Below the pieces are notes generated by a model. It was not told the DNA's origin, made no database searches, and saw only the letters and a list, made by a program, of their open reading frames with translations. DNA of 64,000 bases from Ferrimonas sediminum (GTDB lineage: Bacteria; Pseudomonadota; Gammaproteobacteria; Enterobacterales; Shewanellaceae), in assembly GCF_900100175.1 (NCBI RefSeq), contig NZ_FNEM01000007.1, positions 124,001 to 188,000 of the forward strand, in the 5' to 3' direction. Shown here piece by piece: positions 1 to 9,167 of this stretch. Position 1 is the first letter of the stretch; each line of letters starts with the position of its first letter. The position numbers and the translations under genes were made by a program.

Positions 1-1695
1 CAGGGTGCTGTTGCCGTCGGCAGGCAGGTACGCGGAGATGATGGTCGGATGCTTCTCCAGCATCGCGCCCAGCAGGGACGGGTTCTGGTGAGAATAACCG
101 TTGTGATCCTGACGCTCCAGCAGTGAAGACAGTACCACGTTGCACGCCGGTACCGGCTTACGGAACGGCACACCCTGAGACGCGTAGACGTACTTACAGT
201 ACTGGTCACACATGGAGGAAACCACCTGTGCGAACGCTTCGTAGGTCGGGAACATGCCGTGACGACCGGTCACGGTGTAACCGTGCAACATACCGAACAG
301 CAGGTTCTCGGACAGCAGTTCCATTACACGGCCGTCGCGGCTCATGTCCTGATCCCACTCTTTGATAGGCCACTGCCAGGCACGGCTGGTTTCTTCGAAT
401 ACCGCCTGCAGCTGGTTGGAGTAGGTCTCATCGGGGGAGAAGATACGCAGGTTCTTCTGCTCGGCGTTGAGACGGAATGCATCACGCATCCACTCGCCCA
501 TCTTGTTCATGGAGACGCCACGCTGACCACGAGGGGTCTCGGAGCCGTAGCTCAGGGCTTTCAGGTCCGGCTTGTTCAGCGGACGAACCACTTCGCCGCC
601 GTAAGACAGAATCTGACGACCGATACGCAGATCTTCACGTGGGATCAGGCCTTCGATTTCAGCGTCAAACTTGAGGCTGCCATCTTCACCGATGCTGTAC
701 AGCTCGTCGAAGCCGTAGCTGGCCATCCACTCATTCAGCATGCTCAGATGCTTAGGGTCTTTGGCACAGTTGTTGATGATTACCTGGTGAGAGTCGCAGT
801 TGCCTTCCAGCTTTTTGCCATCGGCTTCTTTGGTACCGGTCCAGCCTTTGGCAGTACGCATGGCGATAACAGGCCAGCGCGGCTTGCACACGTCTTCACC
901 GTTGCGGGCGCGGGTCTGAATGTCGGTGATGATTTCGTAGGCACGATCCATGGCGTCAGCCATCTGCTCGTACACGTCCTGCTCTTTCTCATCGTCGACG
1001 AACAGCACTTCGTAGCCCAGACCGGTGAACTCCATGCGAATCTCATCGTCGTCCATACGACCCAGACGGGTAGGACCGGAGATTTTGTAGCCGTTGATGT
1101 GCAGAATCGGCAGCACCGCACCGGAGTTCTTAGGATCGATCAGGCGGTTGGCGTACCAGGACGCAGCCAATGGGCCGGTTTCGGACTCACCGTCACCCAC
1201 CAGAACCACGTTGATCAGGTCTGGGTTATCCAGAGCCGCACCGTAGCCAACGGCCAGTGAGTAACCCAGCTCACCACCTTCCAGAATCTGGCCGGGGGCT
1301 TCAGGGTTGGCGTGGGATGGGTAGCCGTAAGCGGCGGAGAACTTCTCACAAATCTGTTTCATGCCCGCTTCTTTGTACGGGATGGTGTCAGGATAGAAGT
1401 GAGACAGAGAACCTTCGATAAACAGGTTGGCTTGAACGGCAGGGAAGCCGTGGCCGGGGCCGACCAGATACAGGAATGGGCGGTTGTGTTTACAGATAAG
1501 GCGGTTGATGTGGGCGTAAACAAACGCGATGCCCGGACAGGTACCCCAGTGGCCCAACAGACGAGGCTTAATGTCATCGTGTTGCAGGTCACGTTGAAGC
1601 AGAACGTTCTGCTTCAGGTAAATTTGTGCTACAGACAGAAAGTTGCTGGCGCGCACCAATTTTTTTAGTGCACCAATTTCTTTCTTAGTTGCCAT
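1..1695 (-). CDS. xfp: Phosphoketolase, 3' part missing at the window edge
   Basis: Thiamine-diphosphate enzyme splitting xylulose-5-phosphate and/or fructose-6-phosphate with phosphate into acetyl-phosphate and a shorter aldose phosphate; cytoplasmic. Starting at ATG 1695, preceded by the ribosome site AGGGAGCAAC, the 565 visible codons read MATKKEIGALKKLVRASNFL and include the family segments LLGHWGTCPG, GPGHGFPAVQANLF, LVGDGESETG and KPRWPVIAMRTAKGWTG. Phosphoketolases are about 790 residues, so roughly the last quarter lies outside the window. It has a long upstream region of its own and no co-directional partner close behind it, so it is probably monocistronic. Whether it prefers C5 or C6 substrate cannot be told from this part. 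Confidence 0.95.
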   Translation of the reverse strand, partial: MATKKEIGALKKLVRASNFLSVAQIYLKQNVLLQRDLQHDDIKPRLLGHWGTCPGIAFVYAHINRLICKHNRPFLYLVGPGHGFPAVQANLFIEGSLSHFYPDTIPYKEAGMKQICEKFSAAYGYPSHANPEAPGQILEGGELGYSLAVGYGAALDNPDLINVVLVGDGESETGPLAASWYANRLIDPKNSGAVLPILHINGYKISGPTRLGRMDDDEIRMEFTGLGYEVLFVDDEKEQDVYEQMADAMDRAYEIITDIQTRARNGEDVCKPRWPVIAMRTAKGWTGTKEADGKKLEGNCDSHQVIINNCAKDPKHLSMLNEWMASYGFDELYSIGEDGSLKFDAEIEGLIPREDLRIGRQILSYGGEVVRPLNKPDLKALSYGSETPRGQRGVSMNKMGEWMRDAFRLNAEQKNLRIFSPDETYSNQLQAVFEETSRAWQWPIKEWDQDMSRDGRVMELLSENLLFGMLHGYTVTGRHGMFPTYEAFAQVVSSMCDQYCKYVYASQGVPFRKPVPACNVVLSSLLERQDHNGYSHQNPSLLGAMLEKHPTIISAYLPADGNSTL

Positions 1696-1747
1696 GTTTC
1701 GTTGCTCCCTTACAAGTGATGCTTAAAGTTACACCGACAAGCGGACG

Positions 1748-1792
1748 GATTTTGTGACATAGAGCATGATTTTGTGAAATTAAATTACAAAA
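1748..1792 (-). promoter_or_regulatory. Tandem direct repeat upstream of the phosphoketolase gene
   Basis: The decamer GATTTTGTGA occurs at 1748-1757 and again at 1768-1777, exactly 20 bp apart (about two helical turns). The second copy begins an imperfect palindrome, TTTTGT...ACAAAA, ending at 1792. The block is AT-rich and lies 53-97 bp before the phosphoketolase start. A TGTGA core recalls CRP-class sites, but no complete TGTGA-N6-TCACA palindrome is present, so the binding protein is not assigned. Confidence 0.35.
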
Positions 1793-1888
1793 CAAGCCAA
1801 ATTTGTAGAGGACATTGAATTTCATGTTTGCTGAATAAGAGTAGCCCATCTGGTAAAGTTAGCGGGATTAGATTTGCGGAACCCCAAG

Positions 1889-2365
1889 ATGAAATACAGC
1901 GACTTCAGCCTCTACCCCTACCTATGGGTTTTTAAACGCGACGACATGGGTGTGGATCCCGTGGATATGGACCAGATCAAGCCCCTCACCCCCAGGGCAG
2001 CCGACGAGCTCTGGCAGGCGCAAATCAGCAAGAACGGCAACCACTGCACCGACCTGAGAAAAGGCGACTGGGCCAAAAACCAGAACACCTGGACCACCGA
2101 GACCCGGTGGGACCACGCCTTCGAGGCCGACGACAGTGCCCTGCCCGAGGCGGTCGGTGAGCAGTTGGAGTGGGATCCCAATACCGTGGTATGGATCTGT
2201 TACGGCAGCGACCACGTGGTGGAAACCAACTGGCGAGTGTTCCGTCGCAACTGGAAGTGCTTCCTGTTTGCCGACGAAGCGGCGCTGGTGATCGGCAAGC
2301 GTCGCCAGCAGGCGCTGTTCTTTGTGGACGACACCACCCTGCGCATCGGCAACCGTCCCGGCTAA
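1889..2365 (+). CDS. DUF2947 family protein
   Basis: A 158-residue soluble protein beginning MKYSDFSLYPYLWVFKRDDM, rich in Trp and charged residues, with no signal peptide or membrane segment. The sequence pattern (KPLTPRAADELW, then HCTDLRKGDW, and a C-terminal DEAALVIGKR stretch) fits the gammaproteobacterial DUF2947 family, whose function is unknown. A TTG at 1874 would add five residues; ATG 1889 was preferred because homologues as remembered start near this point, although neither start has a strong ribosome site. It stands alone, divergent from the phosphoketolase gene and convergent with transketolase through a shared terminator. Confidence 0.75.
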   Translation: MKYSDFSLYPYLWVFKRDDMGVDPVDMDQIKPLTPRAADELWQAQISKNGNHCTDLRKGDWAKNQNTWTTETRWDHAFEADDSALPEAVGEQLEWDPNTVVWICYGSDHVVETNWRVFRRNWKCFLFADEAALVIGKRRQQALFFVDDTTLRIGNRPG

Positions 2366-2388
2366 GGGCAGCACCGACAACCAGACAC

Positions 2389-2415
2389 AAAAAAACCGGC
2401 CGAGGCCGGTTTTTT
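2389..2415. terminator. Bidirectional intrinsic terminator
   Basis: A run of A, the stem ACCGGCC-GA-GGCCGGT (2395-2410) and a run of T. It serves the DUF2947 gene on the plus strand and transketolase on the minus strand. Confidence 0.85.
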
Positions 2416-2433
2416 CTTTGCTGACGCTCGCCG

Positions 2434-4425
2434 TTACAGCGAGTTGGCCACCTCGACCACATTGGCGACGGTAAAGCCAAACATCTCAAACAGCTGATCC
2501 GCAGGCGCCGACTCACCGAAGGTGGTCATGCCCACAACCTTGCCGTTCAGGCCAACGTACTTGTACCAGTAGTCGGCGATGCCGGCTTCAACGGCGACCC
2601 GCTTGGTCACCGCCGCAGGCAGTACCGACTCTTTGTATTCGGCGCTTTGGGCTTCGAACACGTCGGTGGCAGGCAGAGACACCACCCGTACCGCTTTGCC
2701 CTGAGCTTCCAGTTCGGCGGCGGCATTCATCGCCAGCTCCACTTCGGAACCGGTGGCAATCAGAATCAGCTCAGGCGTACCCGCGCTGTCCTTGAGCACG
2801 TAGCCACCCTTGGCCACATTGGCCAACTGCTCGGCATCGCGTGCCATCGGCGCCAGTCCCTGACGGGAGAACACCAAGGCCGTCGGGCCATCTTTACGCT
2901 CGGCGGCGTGCTTCCAGGCGTAGGCCGACTCGACGGAGTCGCAAGGACGCCAGGTGCTCAGGTTCGGGGTCAGACGCATGGAAGCGATCTGCTCAACCGG
3001 CTGGTGAGTCGGGCCATCTTCACCCAGACCGATGGAGTCGTGGGTGTACACAAAGATGGAAGGCTGCTTCATCAGTGCCGCCATACGCACCGCGTTACGG
3101 GCGTACTCCATGAACATCAGGAAGGTGGCGCCGTAAGGCTTGAAGCCACCGTGCAGGGTGACACCATTCATAATGGCGCTCATGCCGAACTCACGCACAC
3201 CGTAGTGAACGTAGTTGCCGGAGGCGTCATCGGGAGTGATGGACTTAGAGCCGCTCCAGATGGTCAGGTTGGACGGCGCCAGGTCGGCAGAACCACCCAG
3301 GAACTCAGGCAGCATCGGACCGAAGGCATTCAGGCAGTTCTGAGACGCTTTACGGGTCGCCACTTTGGTGGAGTTGGCCTGCAGATCGGCGATGTACTCG
3401 GCGACCTTGGCATCCCAGTCGGCGGGCATGTCGCCGGCCAGACGGCGCTTCAGCTCGGCAGCCAACTCTGGGTGAGCGGCGGCGTAGGCGTCGAAGCGGC
3501 TGTTCCAATCGGACTCACGGGCGCTGCCCACTTCGTTGGCATCCCAGGCTTGCTTGATCTCGGCCGGAATCTCGAACGGCGCGTGCGGCCAGTTCAAAAA
3601 TTCACGGGCCGCAGCGATCTCGGCGTCGCCCAGGGGGGCACCGTGGCAATCGTGAGAACCGGATTTATTCGGCGAACCAAAACCGATGATGGTGCGGGTG
3701 CAGATCAGGGTCGGCTTATCGCTTTCCGCTTGCGCCGCTTCGATGGCGGTCTTGATCTGCTCCGGGTTGTGACCGTCGACGTCACGAATCACATGCCAGC
3801 CGTACGCTTCGAAACGGGCGGCGGTATCGTCGGTAAACCAGCCTTCCACTTCACCGTCGATGGAGATGCCGTTGTCATCCCAGAATGCCACCAGCTTACC
3901 CAGCTTCAGGGTACCAGCCAAAGAGCAGGCTTCGTGGGAGATCCCTTCCATCAGGCAGCCGTCGCCCATAAACACGTAGGTGTTGTGATCAACGATGTCG
4001 TGACCGGCGCGGTTAAACTGCGACGCCAGCACCTTTTCGGCCAGGGCCATGCCCACGCCATTGGTGATGCCCTGACCCAACGGGCCGGTGGTGGTCTCAA
4101 CGCCAGGGGCATAACCGTACTCAGGGTGACCCGGAGTCTTGGAGTGCAGCTGACGGAAATTTTTCAGATCGTCGATGGACAGATCGTAACCGCTGAGGTT
4201 CAGCAGAGAGTACAGCAGCATGGAGCCATGGCCATTGGACAGCACGAAGCGGTCGCGATCGGCCCATTCAGGGTTGCCTGGATTGTGCTTCAGAAAATCA
4301 CGCCAAAGTACTTCGGCAATGTCTGCCATCCCCATAGGGGCACCGGGGTGGCCGGAATTGGCTTTCTGTACAGCATCCATGGAGAGGGCACGGATAGCAT
4401 TAGCTAGCTCTTTACGAGATGACAT
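2434..4425 (-). CDS. tkt: Transketolase
   Basis: A 663-residue thiamine-diphosphate enzyme of the pentose phosphate pathway, moving two-carbon ketol units between sugar phosphates. Full length for the family (E. coli TktA has 663 residues). Visible signatures are [20 protein letters not shown] near the N-terminus, the ThDP motif [13 protein letters not shown] around residues 155-167, the substrate-binding [11 protein letters not shown], and EDGPTHQP in the pyrimidine domain. ATG 4425 is preceded by GGAG. It lies downstream of speA on the same strand but is separated from it by an intrinsic terminator, so it should have its own promoter within 4426-4516. Together with the phosphoketolase it would share xylulose-5-phosphate as substrate. 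Confidence 0.97.
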   Translation of the reverse strand: MSSRKELANAIRALSMDAVQKANSGHPGAPMGMADIAEVLWRDFLKHNPGNPEWADRDRFVLSNGHGSMLLYSLLNLSGYDLSIDDLKNFRQLHSKTPGHPEYGYAPGVETTTGPLGQGITNGVGMALAEKVLASQFNRAGHDIVDHNTYVFMGDGCLMEGISHEACSLAGTLKLGKLVAFWDDNGISIDGEVEGWFTDDTAARFEAYGWHVIRDVDGHNPEQIKTAIEAAQAESDKPTLICTRTIIGFGSPNKSGSHDCHGAPLGDAEIAAAREFLNWPHAPFEIPAEIKQAWDANEVGSARESDWNSRFDAYAAAHPELAAELKRRLAGDMPADWDAKVAEYIADLQANSTKVATRKASQNCLNAFGPMLPEFLGGSADLAPSNLTIWSGSKSITPDDASGNYVHYGVREFGMSAIMNGVTLHGGFKPYGATFLMFMEYARNAVRMAALMKQPSIFVYTHDSIGLGEDGPTHQPVEQIASMRLTPNLSTWRPCDSVESAYAWKHAAERKDGPTALVFSRQGLAPMARDAEQLANVAKGGYVLKDSAGTPELILIATGSEVELAMNAAAELEAQGKAVRVVSLPATDVFEAQSAEYKESVLPAAVTKRVAVEAGIADYWYKYVGLNGKVVGMTTFGESAPADQLFEMFGFTVANVVEVANSL

Positions 4426-4516
4426 CTTGGCTCCAACTTATATCTAGGTGGTTATGCTCTGTAATTCTGGGGGCATATTTTCGCCATTTGTGACTGCCTT
4501 AGCAAATCATTCCCAT

Positions 4517-4540
4517 AAAAAAACGGCCTTTCGGCCGTTT
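4517..4540 (-). terminator. Intrinsic terminator after speA
   Basis: Stem AAACGGCC/GGCCGTTT (4521-4528 and 4533-4540) with a four-base loop, followed on the minus strand by a U-tract (A run 4517-4523). It ends the speE-speA unit before tkt. Confidence 0.85.
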
Positions 4541-4577
4541 ATAGTGCTATTTCAGCGAGTCACCGGAGTAAATTCAC

Positions 4578-6476
4578 TCAGGATTCCAGATAGGTATAGC
4601 CAATCAGGCCCTGTTCCAGCTCCTGCAGTGCCTGCTCACGCACGCCCTCGGTAAGCTGGCACTGCTCCAGTCGCTGCTGATACCGGGTCAGCATCCACTG
4701 GGGATCCAGGTTGACGTACTCCAGCACCTCGTTGACCTGAGTACCCTGCAGATACTCCACCACCTCGGCATTGCCCTGCTCATCCAGCTTGATGTCCACC
4801 ACGTCGGTATCGGCAAACAGGTTGTGCATGTCCCCCAGGATCTCCTGGTAGGCCCCGACCATGAAAAACGCCACATGATACGGGTGCTCGGCACTCCAGG
4901 TGGGCATCGGCAGGGTGGTTTCAATCCCCTGGCCGTCCACGTACTGATCGATGGTGCCATCGGAATCACAGGTGATGTCCAGAATCACCGCCCGCCGATC
5001 CGGCTTGGTGTCCAGCCCCGACAGCGGCAGCACCGGAAACACCTGATCGATGCCCCAGGCATCCGGCAGCGACTGGAACAGGGAGAAGTTGACAAAAAAC
5101 TTGTCCGCCAGCTTCTCGTTGAGCTCGTCGATGATCGGCCGGTGGGAGCGGTTCTTGGGCGACAACTCCCGCGACACCTGATAACACACCTGCAGATGCA
5201 CCTGTTCCGCCCACGCCCGCTGAGACAGGTCCAGCAGCCCGTAGTTGTACTTGGCGTGCACGTCCGCCAGATCGTTCACCGTGTCGTGGTAGATCTCCCC
5301 CAGGGCCCGGGCATCGGTGTGCTCACGCACATCCTGCAGGGTCTGCCACATATTTTTCAGCACCAGCGGTGCACCGGTTCCCGGCGCCGGTAAAGACTCA
5401 GGCTCATAGGCCTCAACCCCGATCACATCGGCAATCAGTACCGCGTGGTGGGCGGTCATGGCCCGGCCAGACTCGGAGATCAGCCTGGGGTGCGGCAGAT
5501 GGTACTGACGGCAGACGTCGCCGATGGCGTACACCACGTTGTTGGCGTACTCCTGCAGCGAGTAGTTCACCGAACAGTTGCTCTGGCTGCGGGTCCCTTC
5601 GTAATCCACCCCGAGGCCGCCGCCCACGTCCACCGTGGTGATCGGCGCCCCCAGCTTGCGCAGCTCCATATAGAAGCGGCCGCACTCGGTCAGCCCTTTC
5701 TGAATGTCGCGAATGCTGGCGATCTGGGAGCCAAGATGAAAGTGCAGCAGTTGCAGGCAGTCGAGGCGGTTGGCGTCACGCAGGGTATCCACCAGCTTCA
5801 GAATCTGAGCCGCCGACAGGCCGAACTTGGACTTTTCACCGCCGGAGGCCTGCCACTTGCCCTTGCCCTGGGAGGCCAGGCGGGCGCGTACCCCCAGCAG
5901 CGGAGTGACACCCAGCTCGCGGGCCTCCTCCAGCACCAGCTTCAGCTCCGACATCTTCTCGATCACCAGGAACACCTGGTAACCCAGCTGCTGTCCGCGC
6001 AGTGCCAGGCGCACGTACTCACGATCCTTGTAACCGTTACAGACGATCACCTGCGCGCTGTCCTGGGCCATCGCCAACACCGCCAGCAGTTCCGGTTTGG
6101 AACCGGCTTCCAGCCCCAGGGACTGGCCACCGCCGACCAGCAACTCCTGCACCACGGTGCGCTGCTGGTTGACCTTGATGGGGTACACCGCCAGATAATG
6201 ACCCTGGTAGCCATAATCCTCGATGGCAGTGGTAAAGGCGCTGCACAGCCCCTGCACCTGAGAGTGCAGAATCTGCGGAAAGCGCACCAGCATCGGCAAC
6301 TGGGCACCACGCTCCGTCGCCAACTGCTCCGCCAATCGGGTCAGAGACACCTTACTCTCGGGATCGGCGGGGTTGGGGCGCACCTCAACCTGCCCGTCGT
6401 CGTTTATCTGAAAATAACCACGTCCCCAGTAGGGCACATTATAAAGATGCTGCGCATCTTGGACGCTCCAGCTCAC
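4578..6476 (-). CDS. speA: Biosynthetic arginine decarboxylase
   Basis: PLP-dependent fold-III enzyme converting arginine to agmatine, the first step of the agmatine route to putrescine. 632 residues, the usual size. The PLP lysine is in [12 protein letters not shown], and HFHLGSQ and [12 protein letters not shown] are the barrel motifs expected for SpeA. The start chosen is GTG 6476 (product [13 protein letters not shown]), with GGAGAG eight bases upstream and only 13 bases after the speE stop. A longer in-frame reading into speE is rejected because it has no ribosome site and does not match the family N-terminus. Probably co-transcribed with speE, linking both precursors of spermidine synthesis, though no speB or speD is seen nearby. 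Confidence 0.95.
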   Translation of the reverse strand: MSWSVQDAQHLYNVPYWGRGYFQINDDGQVEVRPNPADPESKVSLTRLAEQLATERGAQLPMLVRFPQILHSQVQGLCSAFTTAIEDYGYQGHYLAVYPIKVNQQRTVVQELLVGGGQSLGLEAGSKPELLAVLAMAQDSAQVIVCNGYKDREYVRLALRGQQLGYQVFLVIEKMSELKLVLEEARELGVTPLLGVRARLASQGKGKWQASGGEKSKFGLSAAQILKLVDTLRDANRLDCLQLLHFHLGSQIASIRDIQKGLTECGRFYMELRKLGAPITTVDVGGGLGVDYEGTRSQSNCSVNYSLQEYANNVVYAIGDVCRQYHLPHPRLISESGRAMTAHHAVLIADVIGVEAYEPESLPAPGTGAPLVLKNMWQTLQDVREHTDARALGEIYHDTVNDLADVHAKYNYGLLDLSQRAWAEQVHLQVCYQVSRELSPKNRSHRPIIDELNEKLADKFFVNFSLFQSLPDAWGIDQVFPVLPLSGLDTKPDRRAVILDITCDSDGTIDQYVDGQGIETTLPMPTWSAEHPYHVAFFMVGAYQEILGDMHNLFADTDVVDIKLDEQGNAEVVEYLQGTQVNEVLEYVNLDPQWMLTRYQQRLEQCQLTEGVREQALQELEQGLIGYTYLES

Positions 6477-6489
6477 GGGCGCTCTCCAA

Positions 6490-7350
6490 CTAACTGACTT
6501 TAGCCAGACGGTCGACCAGGTATTGTGGCAGTGCAAAGCTGCCGACATGAATGGCCGGGTTGTAGTAACGGGTATCGAGCTTCGCCGCCGCAAATCGCTG
6601 GCTCAGAAGCGCAACATCCACCTGCCGGGCAGCGGCATTGTCGCTGGCCCAGGCGAAACTCATGGCACCACCGATGTAGGTGGGCACCGCCGCCACATAG
6701 AAGTGGCGATCCGCAAAATAGGGCGCCAGGCGCTGATAGGTGGTCTCGGCTTCGCCCTGCTGCATAAAGGGCACACCGTTCTGAGCCACAAAGATGCCGC
6801 CTTCGGTCAAGCACTGCTTACAGCCTTTATAGAAGTCAGACTCAAACAGTGCCTCGCCGGGACCGATGGGATCGGTGCAATCGGAGATGATTACATCGAA
6901 CTGCTCCTGGCACCCCAGCACGAACGCCTTGCCGTCGTCGATGACGATCTCCACCCGTGGATCGTCAAAAGCACCCTGGCTGTGGTTGGGCAGGTGCTGC
7001 TTGCACATCTCGATCACCGTGTGATCGATCTCCACCTGCACCACCCGCTCCACCGCCTGGTGCTTGATCACTTCCCGCAGCATGCCGCCGTCGCCGCCAC
7101 CGATGATCAGCACCCTCTTGGCACTACCATGGGCCAGAATCGGCACATGGGTCAGCATCTCGTGATAGATAAACTCATCGGCTTCGGTGGTCTGAATGAT
7201 GCCGTCCAGCGCCATCACCCGGCCAAAGCGTTCATTATCAAAAATGATCAGCTCCTGATGCTCGGTGGGGGCACGGAACAACACGGTGTCCATAGCAAAC
7301 TGTTGGCCATACCCCGGGTACAGGGTCTCCAGATATTGGGTGTCACTCAT
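6490..7350 (-). CDS. speE: Spermidine synthase
   Basis: Aminopropyltransferase making spermidine from putrescine and decarboxylated S-adenosylmethionine. 286 residues, as in E. coli. The nucleotide-binding [11 protein letters not shown], the acidic loop [12 protein letters not shown] and [11 protein letters not shown] near the N-terminus identify the family. The start at ATG 7350 ([13 protein letters not shown]) has GAGAG just upstream; a more distal ATG at 7380 would add ten unconserved residues. First gene of a speE-speA unit and divergent from metK, whose product supplies the aminopropyl donor, so this intergenic region separates functionally linked genes. Confidence 0.95.
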   Translation of the reverse strand: MSDTQYLETLYPGYGQQFAMDTVLFRAPTEHQELIIFDNERFGRVMALDGIIQTTEADEFIYHEMLTHVPILAHGSAKRVLIIGGGDGGMLREVIKHQAVERVVQVEIDHTVIEMCKQHLPNHSQGAFDDPRVEIVIDDGKAFVLGCQEQFDVIISDCTDPIGPGEALFESDFYKGCKQCLTEGGIFVAQNGVPFMQQGEAETTYQRLAPYFADRHFYVAAVPTYIGGAMSFAWASDNAAARQVDVALLSQRFAAAKLDTRYYNPAIHVGSFALPQYLVDRLAKVS

Positions 7351-7483
7351 GTCGCTCTCTCCGAACCAGATAACATCCATGCTCCCACATCGGGGCACAG
7401 AGACAAATACAGTGTAGATATGACGGAGGCAAAGGGTCGCGACCGGGCCGGAACAGGCCCTAAAAGAAGGGAGGTGATCATAG

Positions 7484-7531
7484 ATGTATTCCTATCCTAC
7501 GGGGTGCCGCTTCAACGCCAATCAGGGTTGA
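7484..7531 (+). CDS. Possible 15-residue leader peptide upstream of metK
   Basis: ATG 7484 opens a short frame, [15 protein letters not shown], ending at TGA 7529-7531. Six bases upstream of the ATG lies GGAGGTGATC, a ten-base perfect complement to the 3' end of 16S rRNA and far stronger than the ribosome sites of the neighbouring genes. No similarity to a known leader peptide is recognised. It could be a leader controlling metK or a small transcript of its own, or the ribosome-site match could be chance. Confidence 0.3.
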   Translation: MYSYPTGCRFNANQG

Positions 7532-7795
7532 GCGGCTTATGCCACGAGAACCATAAAACCTCAGTCAGTTAATCGTAAGTGTTGGGGCAGTTGCCACTGA
7601 GCGCTTTATACTCCCATTTTTCCATTTGCACCATACCCTGAGAAGCAATTTTTTCCGCGCCGGTTTTACCCCAATCAACCCGGTCGCAACCCCGGCCAAT
7701 TGGGCACTACTGGCAAGTTAAACTGACAAACCGGCCAAGATTCGGCAAAAAATATGCTGTACTTCACTGGATTTTGAAATCCAAACACATAAAAT

Positions 7796-7819
7796 AGCCG
7801 TCTAGATGTAGATGCGTCT
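7796..7819 (+). promoter_or_regulatory. Candidate MetJ operator of metK
   Basis: Three contiguous 8-bp units, AGCCGTCT, AGATGTAG and ATGCGTCT, resemble the met box consensus AGACGTCT (about 7, 4-5 and 6 of 8 matches). They directly follow a TAAAAT hexamer (7790-7795) that could be the -10 element. MetJ with S-adenosylmethionine binds tandem met boxes co-operatively and represses met genes, so feedback by the metK product is expected. Position (about 80 bp before the start) and tandem phasing support the call; no metJ gene is in the window. Confidence 0.65.
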
Positions 7820-7901
7820 AATGTTGCGACCTTGAAACAGAGGTTTCGCAGCGTCACTTTCCAGCATCTGCCCCCTGTTTCTAATTTGAGAGTTGATTGC
7901 C

Positions 7902-9056
7902 ATGGCACGTCACCTATTTACGTCTGAGTCAGTATCAGAAGGCCATCCGGATAAAATTGCGGATCAGATCTCTGATGCCGTACTGGATGCGATCCTGGCC
8001 CAGGATCCCAAAGCTCGCGTTGCTTGCGAAACCTACGTCAAAACCGGCATGGTGATGGTGGGTGGCGAGATCACCACTTCTGCTTGGGTCGATATCGAAG
8101 AAGTTACCCGTCAGACCGTCCGTGACATCGGCTACATCCACTCCGACATGGGCTTTGACGCCAACTCCTGTGCCGTGCTGTCTGCCATCGGCAAGCAGTC
8201 CCCGGACATCAACCAAGGTGTTGATAGAGCTGACCCACGTGAGCAGGGTGCCGGTGACCAGGGCCTGATGTTCGGTTACGCCAGCAACGAAACTGACGTA
8301 CTGATGCCTGCGCCTATCACCTACTCTCACCGTCTGGTTAAGCGCCAGGCCGAAGTTCGCAAGAACGGCACCCTGCCTTGGTTGCGTCCGGATGCCAAGT
8401 CTCAGGTCACCTTCGCCTACAACGCCGATGGCACCATTGCTGGCATTGATGCCGTGGTGCTGTCGACTCAGCACTGCGACAGCGTCTCCACCGACGATCT
8501 GCGTGACGGCGTGATGGACACCATCATCAAGCCCGTTCTGCCGACTGAGTGGATCACCAAAGACACCAAGTTCCACATCAACCCAACCGGCCGTTTCGTT
8601 ATCGGTGGCCCTATGGGTGACTGTGGTCTGACTGGCCGTAAGATCATCGTTGACACCTACGGCGGCATGGCCCGTCACGGTGGCGGTGCCTTCTCCGGTA
8701 AAGATCCATCCAAGGTTGACCGCTCTGCGGCTTACGCCACTCGCTACGTGGCCAAGAATATCGTTGCAGCGGGTCTGGCTGACCGTTGTGAGATTCAGGT
8801 CTCCTACGCCATCGGTGTGGCCGAGCCAACCTCCATCAGCATCGAAACCTTCGGCACCGGCAAACTGCCGGAAGAGAAGCTGATCGAACTGGTCCGCCGT
8901 CATTTCGACCTGCGCCCTTACGGCCTGATCGAGATGCTGAAGCTGGAGCGTCCTATCTACGCGCCAACCGCCGCCTACGGCCACTTCGGCCGCGTCGAGT
9001 TCCCTTGGGAGCAAACCGATAAAGCGGAAGCCCTGCGCGCCGACGCCGGCCTGTAA
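7902..9056 (+). CDS. metK: S-adenosylmethionine synthetase
   Basis: Makes S-adenosylmethionine from methionine and ATP; cytoplasmic tetramer. 384 residues, the same as E. coli MetK. Signatures include [20 protein letters not shown] at the N-terminus, [12 protein letters not shown] (second signature) and [19 protein letters not shown] 7902 is chosen; the GAGAG 14 bases upstream is the only plausible ribosome site. A strong terminator follows directly, so the gene is probably monocistronic under MetJ-type repression. Its product feeds SpeE (after decarboxylation) and the methyltransferases RsmE and RsmC encoded nearby. Confidence 0.98.
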   Translation: MARHLFTSESVSEGHPDKIADQISDAVLDAILAQDPKARVACETYVKTGMVMVGGEITTSAWVDIEEVTRQTVRDIGYIHSDMGFDANSCAVLSAIGKQSPDINQGVDRADPREQGAGDQGLMFGYASNETDVLMPAPITYSHRLVKRQAEVRKNGTLPWLRPDAKSQVTFAYNADGTIAGIDAVVLSTQHCDSVSTDDLRDGVMDTIIKPVLPTEWITKDTKFHINPTGRFVIGGPMGDCGLTGRKIIVDTYGGMARHGGGAFSGKDPSKVDRSAAYATRYVAKNIVAAGLADRCEIQVSYAIGVAEPTSISIETFGTGKLPEEKLIELVRRHFDLRPYGLIEMLKLERPIYAPTAAYGHFGRVEFPWEQTDKAEALRADAGL

Positions 9057-9074
9057 TCCGGCCCTGCGAACAGC

Positions 9075-9102
9075 AAGCCCCGGCCTCGGCCGGGGCTTTT
9101 TC
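9075..9102 (+). terminator. Intrinsic terminator of metK
   Basis: A perfect 11-bp stem, AAGCCCCGGCC with GGCCGGGGCTT (9075-9085 and 9088-9098), runs into T5. Confidence 0.9.
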
Positions 9103-9167
9103 GTTTTCAGAGCAAACTAGGATACCCTTACTGTTCAGTTATCACCCCGACACGGAGTCCCCCCCCG

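Larger units (their letters stand above)
7351..7901. other. Long divergent regulatory region between speE and metK
   Basis: 550 bases with no conventional gene. It holds a 15-codon reading frame with a very strong ribosome site (7484-7531), a TATACT hexamer at 7607-7612 that could be a -10 box, a perfect palindrome GGATTT-TG-AAATCC at 7769-7782, and the MetJ-like operator at 7796-7819. The last 80 bases before metK contain a small hairpin GAAAC-AGAG-GTTTC. Confidence 0.6.

Noticed and set aside
259-1260. 333-codon plus-strand frame inside the phosphoketolase region
   Set aside because: The minus strand encodes a clear phosphoketolase across the whole interval; the plus frame has no family match.
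1768-1792. CRP site before the phosphoketolase gene
   Set aside because: TGTGA half-sites are present, but the paired half is at the wrong spacing and mismatched; kept only as an unassigned repeat.
6477-6593. N-terminal extension of arginine decarboxylase into speE
   Set aside because: Lies within the speE coding end, lacks a ribosome site and does not resemble SpeA N-termini, whereas GTG 6476 has GGAGAG in the right place.
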